From Marinobacter sp. HL-58 (GTDB taxonomy: Bacteria; Pseudomonadota; Gammaproteobacteria; Pseudomonadales; Oleiphilaceae), in assembly GCF_001314605.1 (NCBI RefSeq), contig NZ_LIHP01000021.1, positions 186,001 through 250,000 on the forward strand: DNA of 64,000 nucleotides. Direction: 5' to 3'. The notes below the pieces were generated by a model. It was not told where the DNA came from and ran no database searches. It saw only the letters and a list, made by a program, of their open reading frames with translations. A program made the position numbers and the translations under genes. Position 1 is the first letter of the stretch. Every line of letters starts with the position of its first letter. Shown in pieces: positions 1-8,628 of the stretch.

Positions 1-603
1 GGCCCGGGCTGCTTTTCCGGGCGCCATGACTTCCGTGGCGATGAGCTGATCGCGGGCTGCCAGGGTGAGTTCGCCATATCGGGCAAGGTTGTAGTGGTCG
101 ATAACCGTCAATTCGCCGGAGACCTCAACCCGCATGTTTTCCAGGTGTTCCGGTGGCAGGTTTCCGGGCCAGGGCAATGTCACCGGAATCGGTTCAGGCA
201 GATCACCCGTACCGCAGCGATCAAGGGCGGAAACATCCGTGAGTTCCGTCAGACCGTGAAACTCTTTCACCCGGCCGGACACGCGCACCCTGTCCCCGAC
301 GCTACCCGCGGAGCGGTTGGTATAGACAAACAGGGCTTCGGAGGTATCGGGATTGTTGTCGGTTTCGTGGTCCGGCTGCTGCAGGTAAAAACCACGAAAC
401 CCGCCCTTCTGGCGGGCATCCATGGTGATCACGCCTTCCACGGTGACGGTCTTTCCGGCCAGGGGTGAGCTGGATTTCTCACCCTGGACGTCTGAGATAG
501 CCGTGGCGGCAGCGCCACAGCCCCCTGCCACTGCAATGACAGGCAGCAAGAGCAACAGTGTGGGGGCCAGAAGCCTTTTGGCGAAAACGCGGAATGTGGT
601 CAC
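1..603 (-). CDS. ExeM/NucH-family extracellular endonuclease, N-terminal part (truncated by window start)
   Basis: Reading the minus strand from a GTG at 603 gives 201 uninterrupted codons to the window edge, so the gene continues beyond it. The N-terminus has a basic start, a leucine-rich hydrophobic stretch and an Ala-Gly-Gly-Cys sequence (about residues 26-29), so it is a secretion signal and possibly a lipoprotein signal. The mature part starts with an ISDVQG segment, then an OB-fold-like domain with VTVEGVIT, FRGFYLQ and a DTSEALFVYT segment. These are typical of the N-terminal domain of ExeM/NucH secreted nucleases, whose catalytic exonuclease-endonuclease-phosphatase domain lies further on and is outside the window. 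Its start is 9 nt downstream of the stop of the WYL regulator gene, so the two may be cotranscribed. GTG is the only start that keeps the signal sequence. Confidence 0.8.
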   Translation of the reverse strand, partial: MTTFRVFAKRLLAPTLLLLLPVIAVAGGCGAAATAISDVQGEKSSSPLAGKTVTVEGVITMDARQKGGFRGFYLQQPDHETDNNPDTSEALFVYTNRSAGSVGDRVRVSGRVKEFHGLTELTDVSALDRCGTGDLPEPIPVTLPWPGNLPPEHLENMRVEVSGELTVIDHYNLARYGELTLAARDQLIATEVMAPGKAARA

Positions 604-612
604 CCGGGCAGT

Positions 613-1518
613 CTAGCAGAGCCCGGCAACCGCTTTAATAGCCCGCTCGCGGGCGGATTCGGCAATGCCCAGCTGTTCCTCGTTGGCCAGTTCCAGTTGT
701 TGCACCATCGGATCAGGATGCCGGCTATCGTTGCCAAGGCCCAGGCGCGAAAGCACATAAGGCGCCAGGGCCGCCCGGGTGGTCAGCTCCAGGTAGTTGT
801 CATTCATGCCATAATCGGCAGCAATGATTTCCTGTTGCGCCTTGTTCAGCCGGCTGTCCGGCACCATCACCAGGGAAATCTGGCGGTTCCAGTCATCATC
901 CTGGTGGCTGGTGTGGCGGCTGCGCTGGCGGAGAGTTTCCGGTTTGCCCCGGAAGCGGCTCAGGGCAAAATCGCGAAATTCGCGATTGGAGTCGCACCAG
1001 GCCCGCAGGTGCCAGCTCTGGCCAACGCAAACCAGGGTGTGAGGTTCAAGGGTACGCTGTGAAACGCCCGCCGGGCTGAGAGAGGCGTATTCTGCCTTCA
1101 TAACCCTGCCATATCGTGTGGCTGCCACTGCCGCTCGCATGACCTCCGGTTTGATGACACGTTGCGGCCCCCGCACAAAGGTGCTGTCCGGCAGGCTGAT
1201 GTTCAGCGACTCGAAGGTATTGCTGAGGCTTTCCTGCCGTGCCAGCAAATCCTGATACTCGCTGGCATGGCCGGTTGTGACAACCGGGCTGAAGTTCTGC
1301 GAAGGTACATATCCCTTCAGGTGGCGGTCGTAGACGAGGTTGTCTGGCGCCAGTTCCCGCAGGTAGGTATTGATATCCTTGGAAGCCTGCTGACGCCCTA
1401 TGCCGAAACTGTGGCAAATGTGATTGGTGGTGAGCCGTCCTTCCCACAGGGCGATGATTTCAATCAGCCGGTAGCGAAGCAACAGATCCCACCGAATGGG
1501 CCAGTCCGTTTTTTTCAT
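613..1518 (-). CDS. WYL-domain transcriptional regulator, BrxR/CapW-like
   Basis: The 301 aa protein has a winged helix-turn-helix at about residues 10-85, a WYL domain at about 125-210 and a C-terminal extension at about 220-295. This is the order seen in BrxR/CapW regulators. Diagnostic stretches are the WEGRLTTNHI helix region, QASKDINTYL, the APDNLVYD segment and LEPHTLVCVGQSWHLRAWC followed by FRDFALSRF. Family members repress CBASS, BREX and other defence loci and are thought to sense a ligand or nucleic acid through the WYL domain. No defence genes are visible here: the neighbours are a secreted nuclease (same strand, 9 nt downstream) and a divergent MFS transporter. The ATG at 1518 lacks a strong Shine-Dalgarno. 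What it regulates is unknown. Confidence 0.85.
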   Translation of the reverse strand: MKKTDWPIRWDLLLRYRLIEIIALWEGRLTTNHICHSFGIGRQQASKDINTYLRELAPDNLVYDRHLKGYVPSQNFSPVVTTGHASEYQDLLARQESLSNTFESLNISLPDSTFVRGPQRVIKPEVMRAAVAATRYGRVMKAEYASLSPAGVSQRTLEPHTLVCVGQSWHLRAWCDSNREFRDFALSRFRGKPETLRQRSRHTSHQDDDWNRQISLVMVPDSRLNKAQQEIIAADYGMNDNYLELTTRAALAPYVLSRLGLGNDSRHPDPMVQQLELANEEQLGIAESARERAIKAVAGLC

Positions 1519-1824
1519 AACCAGGCGCTCATGGTTAGCGTGGGTTGCATGAGTTGAGAGACTCGTGGGTTAATATTGGCAGCAATATAAGCTTCCTCAT
1601 GTTAACCCCTCCTGCTACCCACGTGTGTTACGTCACCTTAATGTAAAATAATGTTAAAGCCGGTCATTACAGCGCTGCAAGCGGTATTGCAGGTTTCGGC
1701 AAGTGCGTAGTGGTGTTGGTGACAACGCCCTGTTTTAATTCGTTTTCGGTAATGTTCCGGCGTTACTGCTATCTTTCTGTTACACGCCCTTACTCAACTT
1801 TCCCTGTATGCCGGAGCCTGTCTG
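1519..1824. other. Divergent intergenic region between WYL regulator and MFS transporter
   Basis: This 306 bp gap holds the promoters of two divergent genes. I see no coding sequence in it. The regulator-proximal third carries an inverted repeat (1573-1588) and longer complementary pieces: GGGTTAA at 1567-1573 can pair with TTAACCC at 1602-1608, and CGTGGGT at 1564-1570 with ACCCACG at 1617-1623. The half next to the transporter is AT-richer, but no promoter hexamers stand out clearly. Confidence 0.6.
1573..1588. promoter_or_regulatory. Candidate operator (inverted repeat) for the WYL regulator
   Basis: ATATTG and CAATAT arms are separated by GCAG, 55 bp upstream of the regulator's ATG. BrxR/CapW-type regulators generally bind inverted repeats in their own promoters, so autoregulation is plausible. 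The assignment rests only on symmetry and position. Confidence 0.3.
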
Positions 1825-3111
1825 ATGACCCGTATGGTCACCTCACTGTCAGCACTTATTCTCAGTATAGTTCTGCTGGTCAGCGGCAATGCCTTTTTAA
1901 TGACCCTGCTGGGTGTTCGTCTGAGCATTGAAGCTGTGTCCCCCAATATCATTGGCTGGATTCTGGTGTGTTATTCCATCGGCTTTGTGCTTGGCACTCT
2001 GTACGTGCATCACATCATTGGAAGGGTCGGTCATATTCGTGCGTTTGCGGTGTTTGCCGCCATGGCTGCCGTGTGTGCACTGCTTTACCCCATGGCGGTG
2101 TCGGAGCTGTTCTGGGCGTTGTTGCGGGCGCTTTCAGGCTTCAGTGTGGCCGGGGTCCTGGTGGTGATCGAAAGCTGGTTCAGCAGCCGTGCCACCAACG
2201 CCAATCGTGGTGCTCTGTTTGCGGTCTACCAGATTGTTTTCTATCTATCCGTGGCTGGTGGCCAGCTGTTGATCAATGTGGGTGAGCCTTCCTCGTTTAT
2301 TCCGTTCTCGCTGGCAGCTGTGCTGCTGACGCTGGCACTGGTGCCACTGTCCCTCACGCGAATGGATGCGCCGGTGATCGAGCACCACGAGCGTCTGTCG
2401 TTTTTCACGCTCGCCCGGGAGTCCTTCACCGGTGTGTCGGGGGCGTTGATCTGTGGTGTGATGATCGGTTCTTTCTATGCACTGGGCCCGGTTTACGCCA
2501 CCCTGGTCGGTCTCGAAGTCAGCCGGGTGTCGACCTTTATGGCCAGTGCCATCGTGGCAGCCATGATCCTGGCATGGCCCCTGGGACTGGCCTGTGACCG
2601 TTTTGATCGCCGCCGTGTGATGTTCTGGGTTGCTGTGGTAGCAGGCATGTCGGCGGTCACGGTGGCTGTATCCGGTGCCGATCGGACGTGGCTGCTGACC
2701 CTGATGGTGGGGCTGTTTACCGGCTTGTCCGCCACGCTATATCCGATCGCCGTGGCCATTACCAACGACCGCATGGAAAGCAACCGTATTGTCTCTGCAA
2801 GCGCAACGTTGTTGCTTAGCTACGGTGTAGGCAGTGTCATTGGTCCGGTTGTGATGGCCGAGCTGGTGAATCAGTTGGGTCCCGAGGGTCTGTTTTTTGG
2901 CAACGCCGGATTCCTGGCGTTGCTGGCATTGATTACCAGCTATCGCATCAGCCATACCGACGACGTGCCGGTGGCAGAGCAGGAGCACTTCATACCCGCC
3001 ATGCCGGAATCCTCTGCGGTGCTGACGGAAATGGACCCTCGTAACGAAGAGTTCAGCGAATCCCCGGAAGTGGTGGAGATGCACGAAAAAGAGAGGCGCC
3101 AGACGGGCTGA
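1825..3111 (+). CDS. MFS transporter, YcaD-like
   Basis: The 428 aa protein has about 12 hydrophobic segments over residues 5-375 and a charged cytoplasmic tail (about 380-428) rich in Glu. The N-terminal half has the MFS layout, with an IIGRVGHIRAF loop between helices 2 and 3, and the central loop is around residues 180-200. The sequence resembles the YcaD-type subfamily of major facilitator proteins, whose substrates are poorly known. A GGAG lies about 10 nt upstream of the ATG at 1825. It is divergent from the WYL regulator, which could control it. The family assignment is firm; the substrate is not assignable. Confidence 0.85.
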   Translation: MTRMVTSLSALILSIVLLVSGNAFLMTLLGVRLSIEAVSPNIIGWILVCYSIGFVLGTLYVHHIIGRVGHIRAFAVFAAMAAVCALLYPMAVSELFWALLRALSGFSVAGVLVVIESWFSSRATNANRGALFAVYQIVFYLSVAGGQLLINVGEPSSFIPFSLAAVLLTLALVPLSLTRMDAPVIEHHERLSFFTLARESFTGVSGALICGVMIGSFYALGPVYATLVGLEVSRVSTFMASAIVAAMILAWPLGLACDRFDRRRVMFWVAVVAGMSAVTVAVSGADRTWLLTLMVGLFTGLSATLYPIAVAITNDRMESNRIVSASATLLLSYGVGSVIGPVVMAELVNQLGPEGLFFGNAGFLALLALITSYRISHTDDVPVAEQEHFIPAMPESSAVLTEMDPRNEEFSESPEVVEMHEKERRQTG

Positions 3112-3279
3112 CCACCACATCCTCTCGGTTTTCCCGGATTTTGTTTTGCCTTGCGCATCTGTTTTTATGTCAATGGTTAGCTTACTATTGGTAACGATAT
3201 TCATTACTGCCGCGCCTCGAACCGGGGTGCGTTCGTTACGCTAGCAGGCAGTCGACATCCTTTACCGGAGTTCCAGACC

Positions 3280-3705
3280 ATGAGAGATCAGTTTCCTTTT
3301 GCCGTAGCCAGAGTAACCCGGCGGTGGCGCAAACTACTGGATGAGCGCCTTAAGGATCTGGGTGTGACCCAGGCTCGCTGGACCACCATGGTCTATCTGC
3401 AAAAAGGCGGCGAGGGCCTCACCCAGCGCGAGCTGGCCCGCCTGATGGCCATTGAGAATCCGACGCTGGTGCGGCTTCTGGATAGTCTGGAAGAACAGGG
3501 ACTGATCGAGCGCCGCCCATGTCCGAATGACCGTCGTGCCCGCCGTCTTCACCTGACGCCCGATGGAACGGAATTCATGAACGTGTTGACCGAGCGGGCC
3601 GCAAAGCTGCGTGAGGAAATGCTGGCAGGAATCAGTGACGAAGAAATCGAGGGCGCAGTAGCGGTCTTTCACAAGATCATGGAGAACGCCGAGCGCCAGA
3701 AATAA
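3280..3705 (+). CDS. MarR/SlyA-family transcriptional regulator
   Basis: This 141 aa protein is a single winged-helix dimer subunit. The recognition helix region is around residues 47-70 (LTQRELARLMAIENPTLVRL) and the wing carries the family motif DRRARRLHLTPDG at residues 84-96. GGAG lies 9 nt before the ATG at 3280. The stop is 6 nt before the earliest possible start of the DHA2 efflux gene, so the two are probably cotranscribed. MarR proteins in this arrangement usually repress the pump and release DNA on binding a phenolic or other toxic ligand. The effector here is unknown. Confidence 0.92.
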   Translation: MRDQFPFAVARVTRRWRKLLDERLKDLGVTQARWTTMVYLQKGGEGLTQRELARLMAIENPTLVRLLDSLEEQGLIERRPCPNDRRARRLHLTPDGTEFMNVLTERAAKLREEMLAGISDEEIEGAVAVFHKIMENAERQK

Positions 3706-3711
3706 CCGTGT

Positions 3712-5127
3712 TTGTCGGATTGGAGGGCTGCTGGTCTGAGTGATAACACGGTTGAGGGGCTGAAAGCCCGATACGGAGAACGCTGGCGCTGGCTGGCGGT
3801 GGCCACGGTGATGCTGGGCACCATGGCAACCGTGCTCAGTGCCACCGTGGTAAATGTTGCCCTGCACGACATCATGACGGAATTCGGTATCCGCCAGGGC
3901 CAGGTCCACTGGCTGGCCACCGGATTTATTGCCGCCATGACAACCACCATGCTCGCTTCGTCATGGTTGCTGGACCATTTCGGAGTGCGCAAGACCCTGG
4001 CTACGGCCATGCTCCTGTTTACCCTCATATCCCTGTTGGGTGGTTTTGCTGCTTCTCCAGAGCAACTGATTGCTGCCCGTATCGGGCAGGGCGCCATGGC
4101 GGGACTGATGCAGCCCATGGGCATGTACCTGGTGTTCCGGATCTTTCCCCGCAACCGGCGTGGTCAGGCCATGGGCATCTACGGCATGGGGGTTATACTG
4201 GCGCCGGCCCTGGGGCCGGTTCTGGGTGGCTTTCTGGTGGACCAGCTGGATTGGCGCTTCGTCATGTTTGCGCCGGTACCGGTTACCCTGGCCGGCGTGT
4301 TCATGGCCTGGCGTTTCCTGCCGGTACCCGTCTCCCGCCCGGCGCCTTACCGGTTCGACCTGCCCGGGCTGGTGCTGCTGGGCACCACCATCGGATTGTC
4401 CCTGGACGCCCTCAACCGGTTGCAGCAGCACTCGGGGCAGGAAGGGCGGATACTCATTGAAGGCATTGTGGCTGTTGTCCTTCTGGTCCTGTTTGCAGTG
4501 CGGGAGCGCAAGGCCCGGCACCCCCTGGTGAACATCGACCTGTTGCGCAAACCCAGCTTTGTTTACGCCAACCTGGGCGCCATGGCGCTGGGGCTGGCCC
4601 TGTTTGGTTCCACCTATCTTGTGCCGCTGTTCGTTCAGACATCCCTCGGGTTTTCCGCCACCCAGGCCGGCCTGCTGATGCTGCCGGCAGGCATCGTGCT
4701 GGGCATGACCTTTCCGCTTGCAGGGCGCCTGGCAGACCGGATGAGCGCCCGTAAGCTGGTCATTTTCGGAATGACGCTGTTTGCCGCCTCGGCGGTCCTG
4801 TTCGCGCTGTCTGATCTGGAGCTGGCATTCGGCTGGCTGGCTCTGTGGACCGTACTGGGCCGTATCGGTATTGGCTTCATGCTGCCGGCATTATCCACCG
4901 GTGCGCTGAATCCACTGGCCCCGGAACAGCTGGGCGCCGGCTCAAGCACGATTAACTTTACCCGGCAGCTCGGCGGCGCCTTTGGGGTGAATATCGTGGC
5001 ACTGACCATCGAGTTCGGTGATCACAGTGGCGGAGTGCCGACAATTGATGCCTTCCACTCAGCCTGGTGGCTGGTAGCTGTTTTCGTGGCGGTGGCGGCG
5101 ATACCGGTATGGAAAATGCGGGTATAG
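3712..5127 (+). CDS. DHA2-family (EmrB/QacA-type) MFS drug efflux transporter
   Basis: The protein has about 14 predicted membrane helices, giving the DHA2 subclass of proton-driven drug exporters. The N-terminal helix contains LSATVVNVALHDIMTEFG and the antiporter motif C region reads GPVLGGFLVDQLDWRF, both typical of EmrB-like pumps. It follows a MarR regulator, which supports a stress-inducible efflux role. The start is uncertain: the only in-frame candidates near the front are TTG at 3712 and CTG at 3736. A good GGAGG at 3721-3725 sits just ahead of the second, which would remove eight residues. No emrA-like membrane fusion partner is adjacent, so it may work alone in the inner membrane. 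Confidence 0.9.
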   Translation: MSDWRAAGLSDNTVEGLKARYGERWRWLAVATVMLGTMATVLSATVVNVALHDIMTEFGIRQGQVHWLATGFIAAMTTTMLASSWLLDHFGVRKTLATAMLLFTLISLLGGFAASPEQLIAARIGQGAMAGLMQPMGMYLVFRIFPRNRRGQAMGIYGMGVILAPALGPVLGGFLVDQLDWRFVMFAPVPVTLAGVFMAWRFLPVPVSRPAPYRFDLPGLVLLGTTIGLSLDALNRLQQHSGQEGRILIEGIVAVVLLVLFAVRERKARHPLVNIDLLRKPSFVYANLGAMALGLALFGSTYLVPLFVQTSLGFSATQAGLLMLPAGIVLGMTFPLAGRLADRMSARKLVIFGMTLFAASAVLFALSDLELAFGWLALWTVLGRIGIGFMLPALSTGALNPLAPEQLGAGSSTINFTRQLGGAFGVNIVALTIEFGDHSGGVPTIDAFHSAWWLVAVFVAVAAIPVWKMRV

Positions 5128-5163
5128 TTGTCATTCCCACTCCAATTGATTAACATTCCCGCA

Positions 5164-5361
5164 CTCTTCAGGGGAGTAGCCTCCACGCCAGCACGGTTAT
5201 TGTCATGGCGCGGATGGTAGTCAACATACTTGGAGCTCAATCTCCGTGGCTATCATGTTTCACCAGGGCAATGGTGAAACTGGCAAGACCTGAGGCAGTT
5301 TCACCTCCATTGGGCGGACGGTGGGCTGCCTCATGTCTGGATGTCCGCCCCGGAGTTTTTC
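5164..5361 (+). promoter_or_regulatory. yybP-ykoY family Mn2+ riboswitch
   Basis: The leader of the GDT1-type gene carries the conserved pieces of this riboswitch class in order: GGGGAGTAGCC at 5171-5181, GTCAACATACTTGG at 5219-5232 and GGCAAGACC at 5282-5290. The closing helix P1 can form between 5166-5172 and 5289-5295. The expression platform shows competing stems. GGTGAAAC (5273-5280) can pair with GTTTCACC on either side (5257-5264 or 5298-5305). GGCAG (5294-5298) can pair with CTGCC (5326-5330). CTCC plus GGGCGGAC (5305-5319) can pair with GTCCGCCC plus GGAG (5343-5355), which hides the Shine-Dalgarno. Known members sense Mn2+ and switch on Mn exporters, consistent with translational control of the next gene. 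Confidence 0.9.
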
Positions 5362-5931
5362 ATGGACGCTTTCCTAGCCTCAACCCTCGCGGTTGCCGTT
5401 GCCGAAATCGGCGACAAGACCCAGTTGCTCTCACTTTTCCTTGTTGCCCGCTACGCCAGCCGACTGCCCATCATCCTGGGTATTTTCGTCGCGACAATAC
5501 TGAATCATGCCCTGTCAGCCCTGCTCGGGGCCTGGATAGCCCAGTGGATTCCGGCAGCCTGGTTGCCCTGGATTCTGTCTGTCAGTTTTGTGGCCATTGC
5601 GCTCTGGCTGCTGATTCCCGACAAGGACGACAGCGAAGGTTCCGCCTTCCTCGGCATGGGGGCTTTCATGGCAACCACCGTGATGTTCTTCCTGGCGGAA
5701 ATCGGCGATAAAACCCAGGTGGCGACGGTGGTTCTGGCGGCACGCTATAACGAAACCTTCTGGGTTATTCTCGGCACCACCGTTGGAATGCTTTTGGCCA
5801 ATATACCGGTTATCATGGCTGGTAAATGGCTTATGGATCGGCTGCCACTGGCGACAGCCCGGATCGGGGCAAGTATTCTGTTCGTAGTTCTGGCGGTTGT
5901 CACTCTATGGGCAGCCGTGATGTCGGTTTGA
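5362..5931 (+). CDS. mneA: TMEM165/GDT1-family manganese exporter (MneA-like)
   Basis: The 189 aa membrane protein has six predicted helices in two homologous halves, each opening with the family signature EIGDKTQ (residues 15-21 and 113-119). Its acidic residues are the expected cation-binding site. Bacterial members such as Vibrio MneA export Mn2+; eukaryotic ones move Mn2+ and Ca2+ into the Golgi. I chose the ATG at 5362 over the upstream ATG at 5341 because GGAG sits 6 nt before it and because the family starts directly with this helix. The Mn2+ riboswitch in its leader strongly supports manganese as the substrate. The symbol is by homology only. Confidence 0.9.
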   Translation: MDAFLASTLAVAVAEIGDKTQLLSLFLVARYASRLPIILGIFVATILNHALSALLGAWIAQWIPAAWLPWILSVSFVAIALWLLIPDKDDSEGSAFLGMGAFMATTVMFFLAEIGDKTQVATVVLAARYNETFWVILGTTVGMLLANIPVIMAGKWLMDRLPLATARIGASILFVVLAVVTLWAAVMSV

Positions 5932-5978
5932 ACCGGCGTGTCAGTAACCTGGGGTGCCGGATACCGGAATTGAAATAT

Positions 5979-7046
5979 ATGGTTTGTAAACAGTTCATTG
6001 GCTTTGTTGTTTCCTGGCTGGCATTGGCGCTGGCGACTCCCCTGCAGGCAGAATCCGAGCGACAGGCTACCGGTGACGAGCTCAGCGCCGAGCAGCTGGA
6101 AGAAGAGGCCAGCAGGAAACCTCGCGTACCCACATTTGCCATTGAAGGCGACCTGGCAGGCGAGCTGTCGGTTATGTCGACCCGCTATGAGGATACCTTC
6201 GCGGCGATCGGTAATCGCGACAGCCTGGGCTACCTGGAACTGGTGAAAGCCAATCCCGGTGTGGACCCCTGGCTGCCTGGCGAGGGTACGCAGATTACCG
6301 TACCCAGGCACTATGTGCTGCCCGATGGAAAGCGCGAGGGCATCGTGATCAACCTGGCGGAATACCGGCTGTATTATTTTACCGAAGACGGTGTTCAGGT
6401 GTATCCGGTGGGTGTTGGAACAGAAGACAACCCGTCGCCACTGACCGATGCTGAAGTGACCATGCCGCTGGAATCGCCGGCCTGGTATCCACCGGCCAGC
6501 ATTCGTGCTGAATACGAGGAATCAGGTGACTATCTGCCCAGAATGATCCCTCCCGGGCCCAACAATCCCCTTGGGACCCATGCCCTGATGCTGAGTGAAA
6601 AAGGCTACCTGATTCACGGCACCAACAAGCTGTTCGGCGTTGGCATGCAGGTCAGCCATGGCTGTTTCAGGATGTATAATGAAGATATATCCCGGTTTGT
6701 ATATGAAGTCAGTAAAGGCACGCCTGTGCGGGTCATCAAGGAACCGGTGAAGATCGGCGTGAAAGACAATGAAGTCTGGATTGAAGTACATCGTCCGAAA
6801 GAGGAATACAGCGAACAGGATCGTGACCGACTCTGGCGTGAAGTTTCAGAGGCGGTTGAGGAGTTCCGGAGAAAGAGGCCCGGCGTGGAGGTACAGCGTA
6901 GGGCCATCGAACTGGCTTTGGATCAGGCCGACGGACTTCCGCGCATGATTGGCGAGCGGGTCACCCGGGTTGCCAACGAGATCCCGGAGCCACAAAAGGC
7001 TTCCTCTGATGGCGACGCGGACAGGGAACAACAGCTCTGGTTCTGA
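5979..7046 (+). CDS. YkuD-family L,D-transpeptidase with LysM-like segment
   Basis: The 355 aa periplasmic enzyme has a signal peptide at about 1-24, a LysM-like peptidoglycan-binding segment at about 70-108, and a YkuD domain at about 110-250. The catalytic motif is complete: His213 in IHGTN and SHGCFRM with Cys229 as nucleophile. Such enzymes make 3-3 crosslinks in peptidoglycan or attach lipoproteins to it. A charged C-terminal extension of about 100 residues follows. The ATG at 5979 is preferred because upstream in-frame codons overlap the exporter gene and lack a signal peptide. The next gene (NfeD) starts 58 nt downstream on the same strand. Confidence 0.9.
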   Translation: MVCKQFIGFVVSWLALALATPLQAESERQATGDELSAEQLEEEASRKPRVPTFAIEGDLAGELSVMSTRYEDTFAAIGNRDSLGYLELVKANPGVDPWLPGEGTQITVPRHYVLPDGKREGIVINLAEYRLYYFTEDGVQVYPVGVGTEDNPSPLTDAEVTMPLESPAWYPPASIRAEYEESGDYLPRMIPPGPNNPLGTHALMLSEKGYLIHGTNKLFGVGMQVSHGCFRMYNEDISRFVYEVSKGTPVRVIKEPVKIGVKDNEVWIEVHRPKEEYSEQDRDRLWREVSEAVEEFRRKRPGVEVQRRAIELALDQADGLPRMIGERVTRVANEIPEPQKASSDGDADREQQLWF

Positions 7047-7104
7047 GCATTACCCGCAGCTGAATCGCTTGCTCGGATCCGATAAACGGGTTCAGGGAGG
7101 AAAG

Positions 7105-8589
7105 ATGAAAGCGAACCATGCCACCCGATCGACTCGTTCCCGCCGCCTGCAATGGTGGCTGGCCACCTTCCTGCTGGGTCTGGCACTCGCGCTGGCTTCG
7201 CTGACCCATACCGTATTCGCGCAACAGGAAGACGAAGCTTCCACTGGTCTTGTGCTCACCGTCGAAGGTGCCATCGGCCCCGCGACCATGGATTATGTGG
7301 TGCGGGGCATCCGCCGTGCCGAATCCGAGGGCGCCGGCCTGCTCATCATCCAGATGGACACGCCGGGGGGCCTGATGGATTCCATGCGCGGCATTATCAA
7401 GGAAATTCTCTCTTCCCGGGTCCCGGTCGTTACCTGGGTGTCTCCCGCCGGAGCCCGCGCTGCCAGTGCCGGTACCTATATCCTTTATGGTAGTCATATC
7501 GCCGCTATGGCACCAGCCACCCATCTGGGTTCTGCCACCCCTGTGCAGATGGGCGGGCTACCCGGCACTGAAGAGCCACAACAGGACAGTGAGGAAACCG
7601 GGTCAGAAGGTGACACGGAGCAGGAGAGTGGCAAAGAGTCTTCCGGCAGTGACGCCGAGCCCGAAAAACGGCGGGGAGGCTCGGCCATGGAGCGCAAGGT
7701 TCTGGAAGATGCCGTCAGTTATATCCGTGGACTGGCAGAACGTCACGGTCGCAATGCCGACTGGGCGGAAGAGGCGGTGAGAGAGGCTGTCAACCTGGGA
7801 GCAACGGAGGCCCTGGAAAAGAACGTGGTAGACGTGGTTGCGGACAACATGGCCAGCCTGCTGGAGCAACTGGACGGCCGTAACGTGAAAATGGCAGAAG
7901 GTGAAAAAACCCTGGCGACCGCCAACATGGAGATAACCCGGGCCGATCCGGACTGGCGAACCCGTTTGCTCTCCGTGATTACTGATCCGAACGTGGCCTA
8001 TTTCCTGATGATTATCGGGTTCTACGGCATCATCTTTGAGCTCTCCAACCCTGGCGCCATTTTCCCCGGTGTGATAGGCGCCATCAGTCTTATCCTTGCC
8101 CTGTTTGCATTCCAGGTGTTATCGGTCAACTACGCGGGCCTGGCGTTGATTCTGCTGGGGCTGGCCTTTATTGTCGGCGAGGCGTTCATGCCCAGTTTCG
8201 GCATATTAGGGGTGGGGGGCATCGTTGCTTTCGTGACGGGTTCCATCATTCTGATGGACGGCAGTCACCAGGAGATTTCCCTGCCCACGATCGGAGGCAC
8301 GGCACTGGTTGCCGCCGGCTTCACATTATGGACGGTGATCCGCTTTATCGGTTTGCGCCGGAAACACCCGGTCAGCGGCAGTGAGCAGATTGTTCATGAG
8401 CGGGTAACGGCATTGGATGGATTCCGGAAGCATGATGGTCATTATCGCGGCCATGTCCGTATGAACGGAGAACGGTGGAACGCCCTGAGCGACGCGCCTG
8501 TCAAAGCCGGAGACAGGTTGCGCGTAACGGCTATCGAGGGCCTGACGGTGCACGTTGAAGCCGAGCCACCAGCCCATGATTCAGAGTGA
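7105..8589 (+). CDS. Full-length NfeD membrane-bound serine protease
   Basis: The 494 aa protein has a signal/anchor at about 12-33, a ClpP/SppA-like protease domain at about 45-290, four or five membrane helices at about 310-410 and an OB-fold at about 425-490. Ser121 in ARAASAGTYI is the likely nucleophile and Lys198 (in ERKVLED) the likely general base, as in the Pyrococcus 1510-N stomatin protease. An acidic low-complexity insert (about residues 155-190) separates them and is longer than usual. GGGAGGAAAG ahead of the ATG at 7105 fixes the start. It sits 39 nt before the stomatin-like gene, the conserved NfeD-slipin pair. Known relatives cleave the C-terminus of stomatin. Confidence 0.92.
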   Translation: MKANHATRSTRSRRLQWWLATFLLGLALALASLTHTVFAQQEDEASTGLVLTVEGAIGPATMDYVVRGIRRAESEGAGLLIIQMDTPGGLMDSMRGIIKEILSSRVPVVTWVSPAGARAASAGTYILYGSHIAAMAPATHLGSATPVQMGGLPGTEEPQQDSEETGSEGDTEQESGKESSGSDAEPEKRRGGSAMERKVLEDAVSYIRGLAERHGRNADWAEEAVREAVNLGATEALEKNVVDVVADNMASLLEQLDGRNVKMAEGEKTLATANMEITRADPDWRTRLLSVITDPNVAYFLMIIGFYGIIFELSNPGAIFPGVIGAISLILALFAFQVLSVNYAGLALILLGLAFIVGEAFMPSFGILGVGGIVAFVTGSIILMDGSHQEISLPTIGGTALVAAGFTLWTVIRFIGLRRKHPVSGSEQIVHERVTALDGFRKHDGHYRGHVRMNGERWNALSDAPVKAGDRLRVTAIEGLTVHVEAEPPAHDSE

Positions 8590-8628
8590 TTGGAGATATC
8601 CGGATAAACAGTCGACCAAGGAGGCGTT

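Noticed and set aside
5826..5978. Longer N-terminus for the L,D-transpeptidase
   Set aside because: It overlaps the Mn exporter gene and would bury the signal peptide that starts at 5979.
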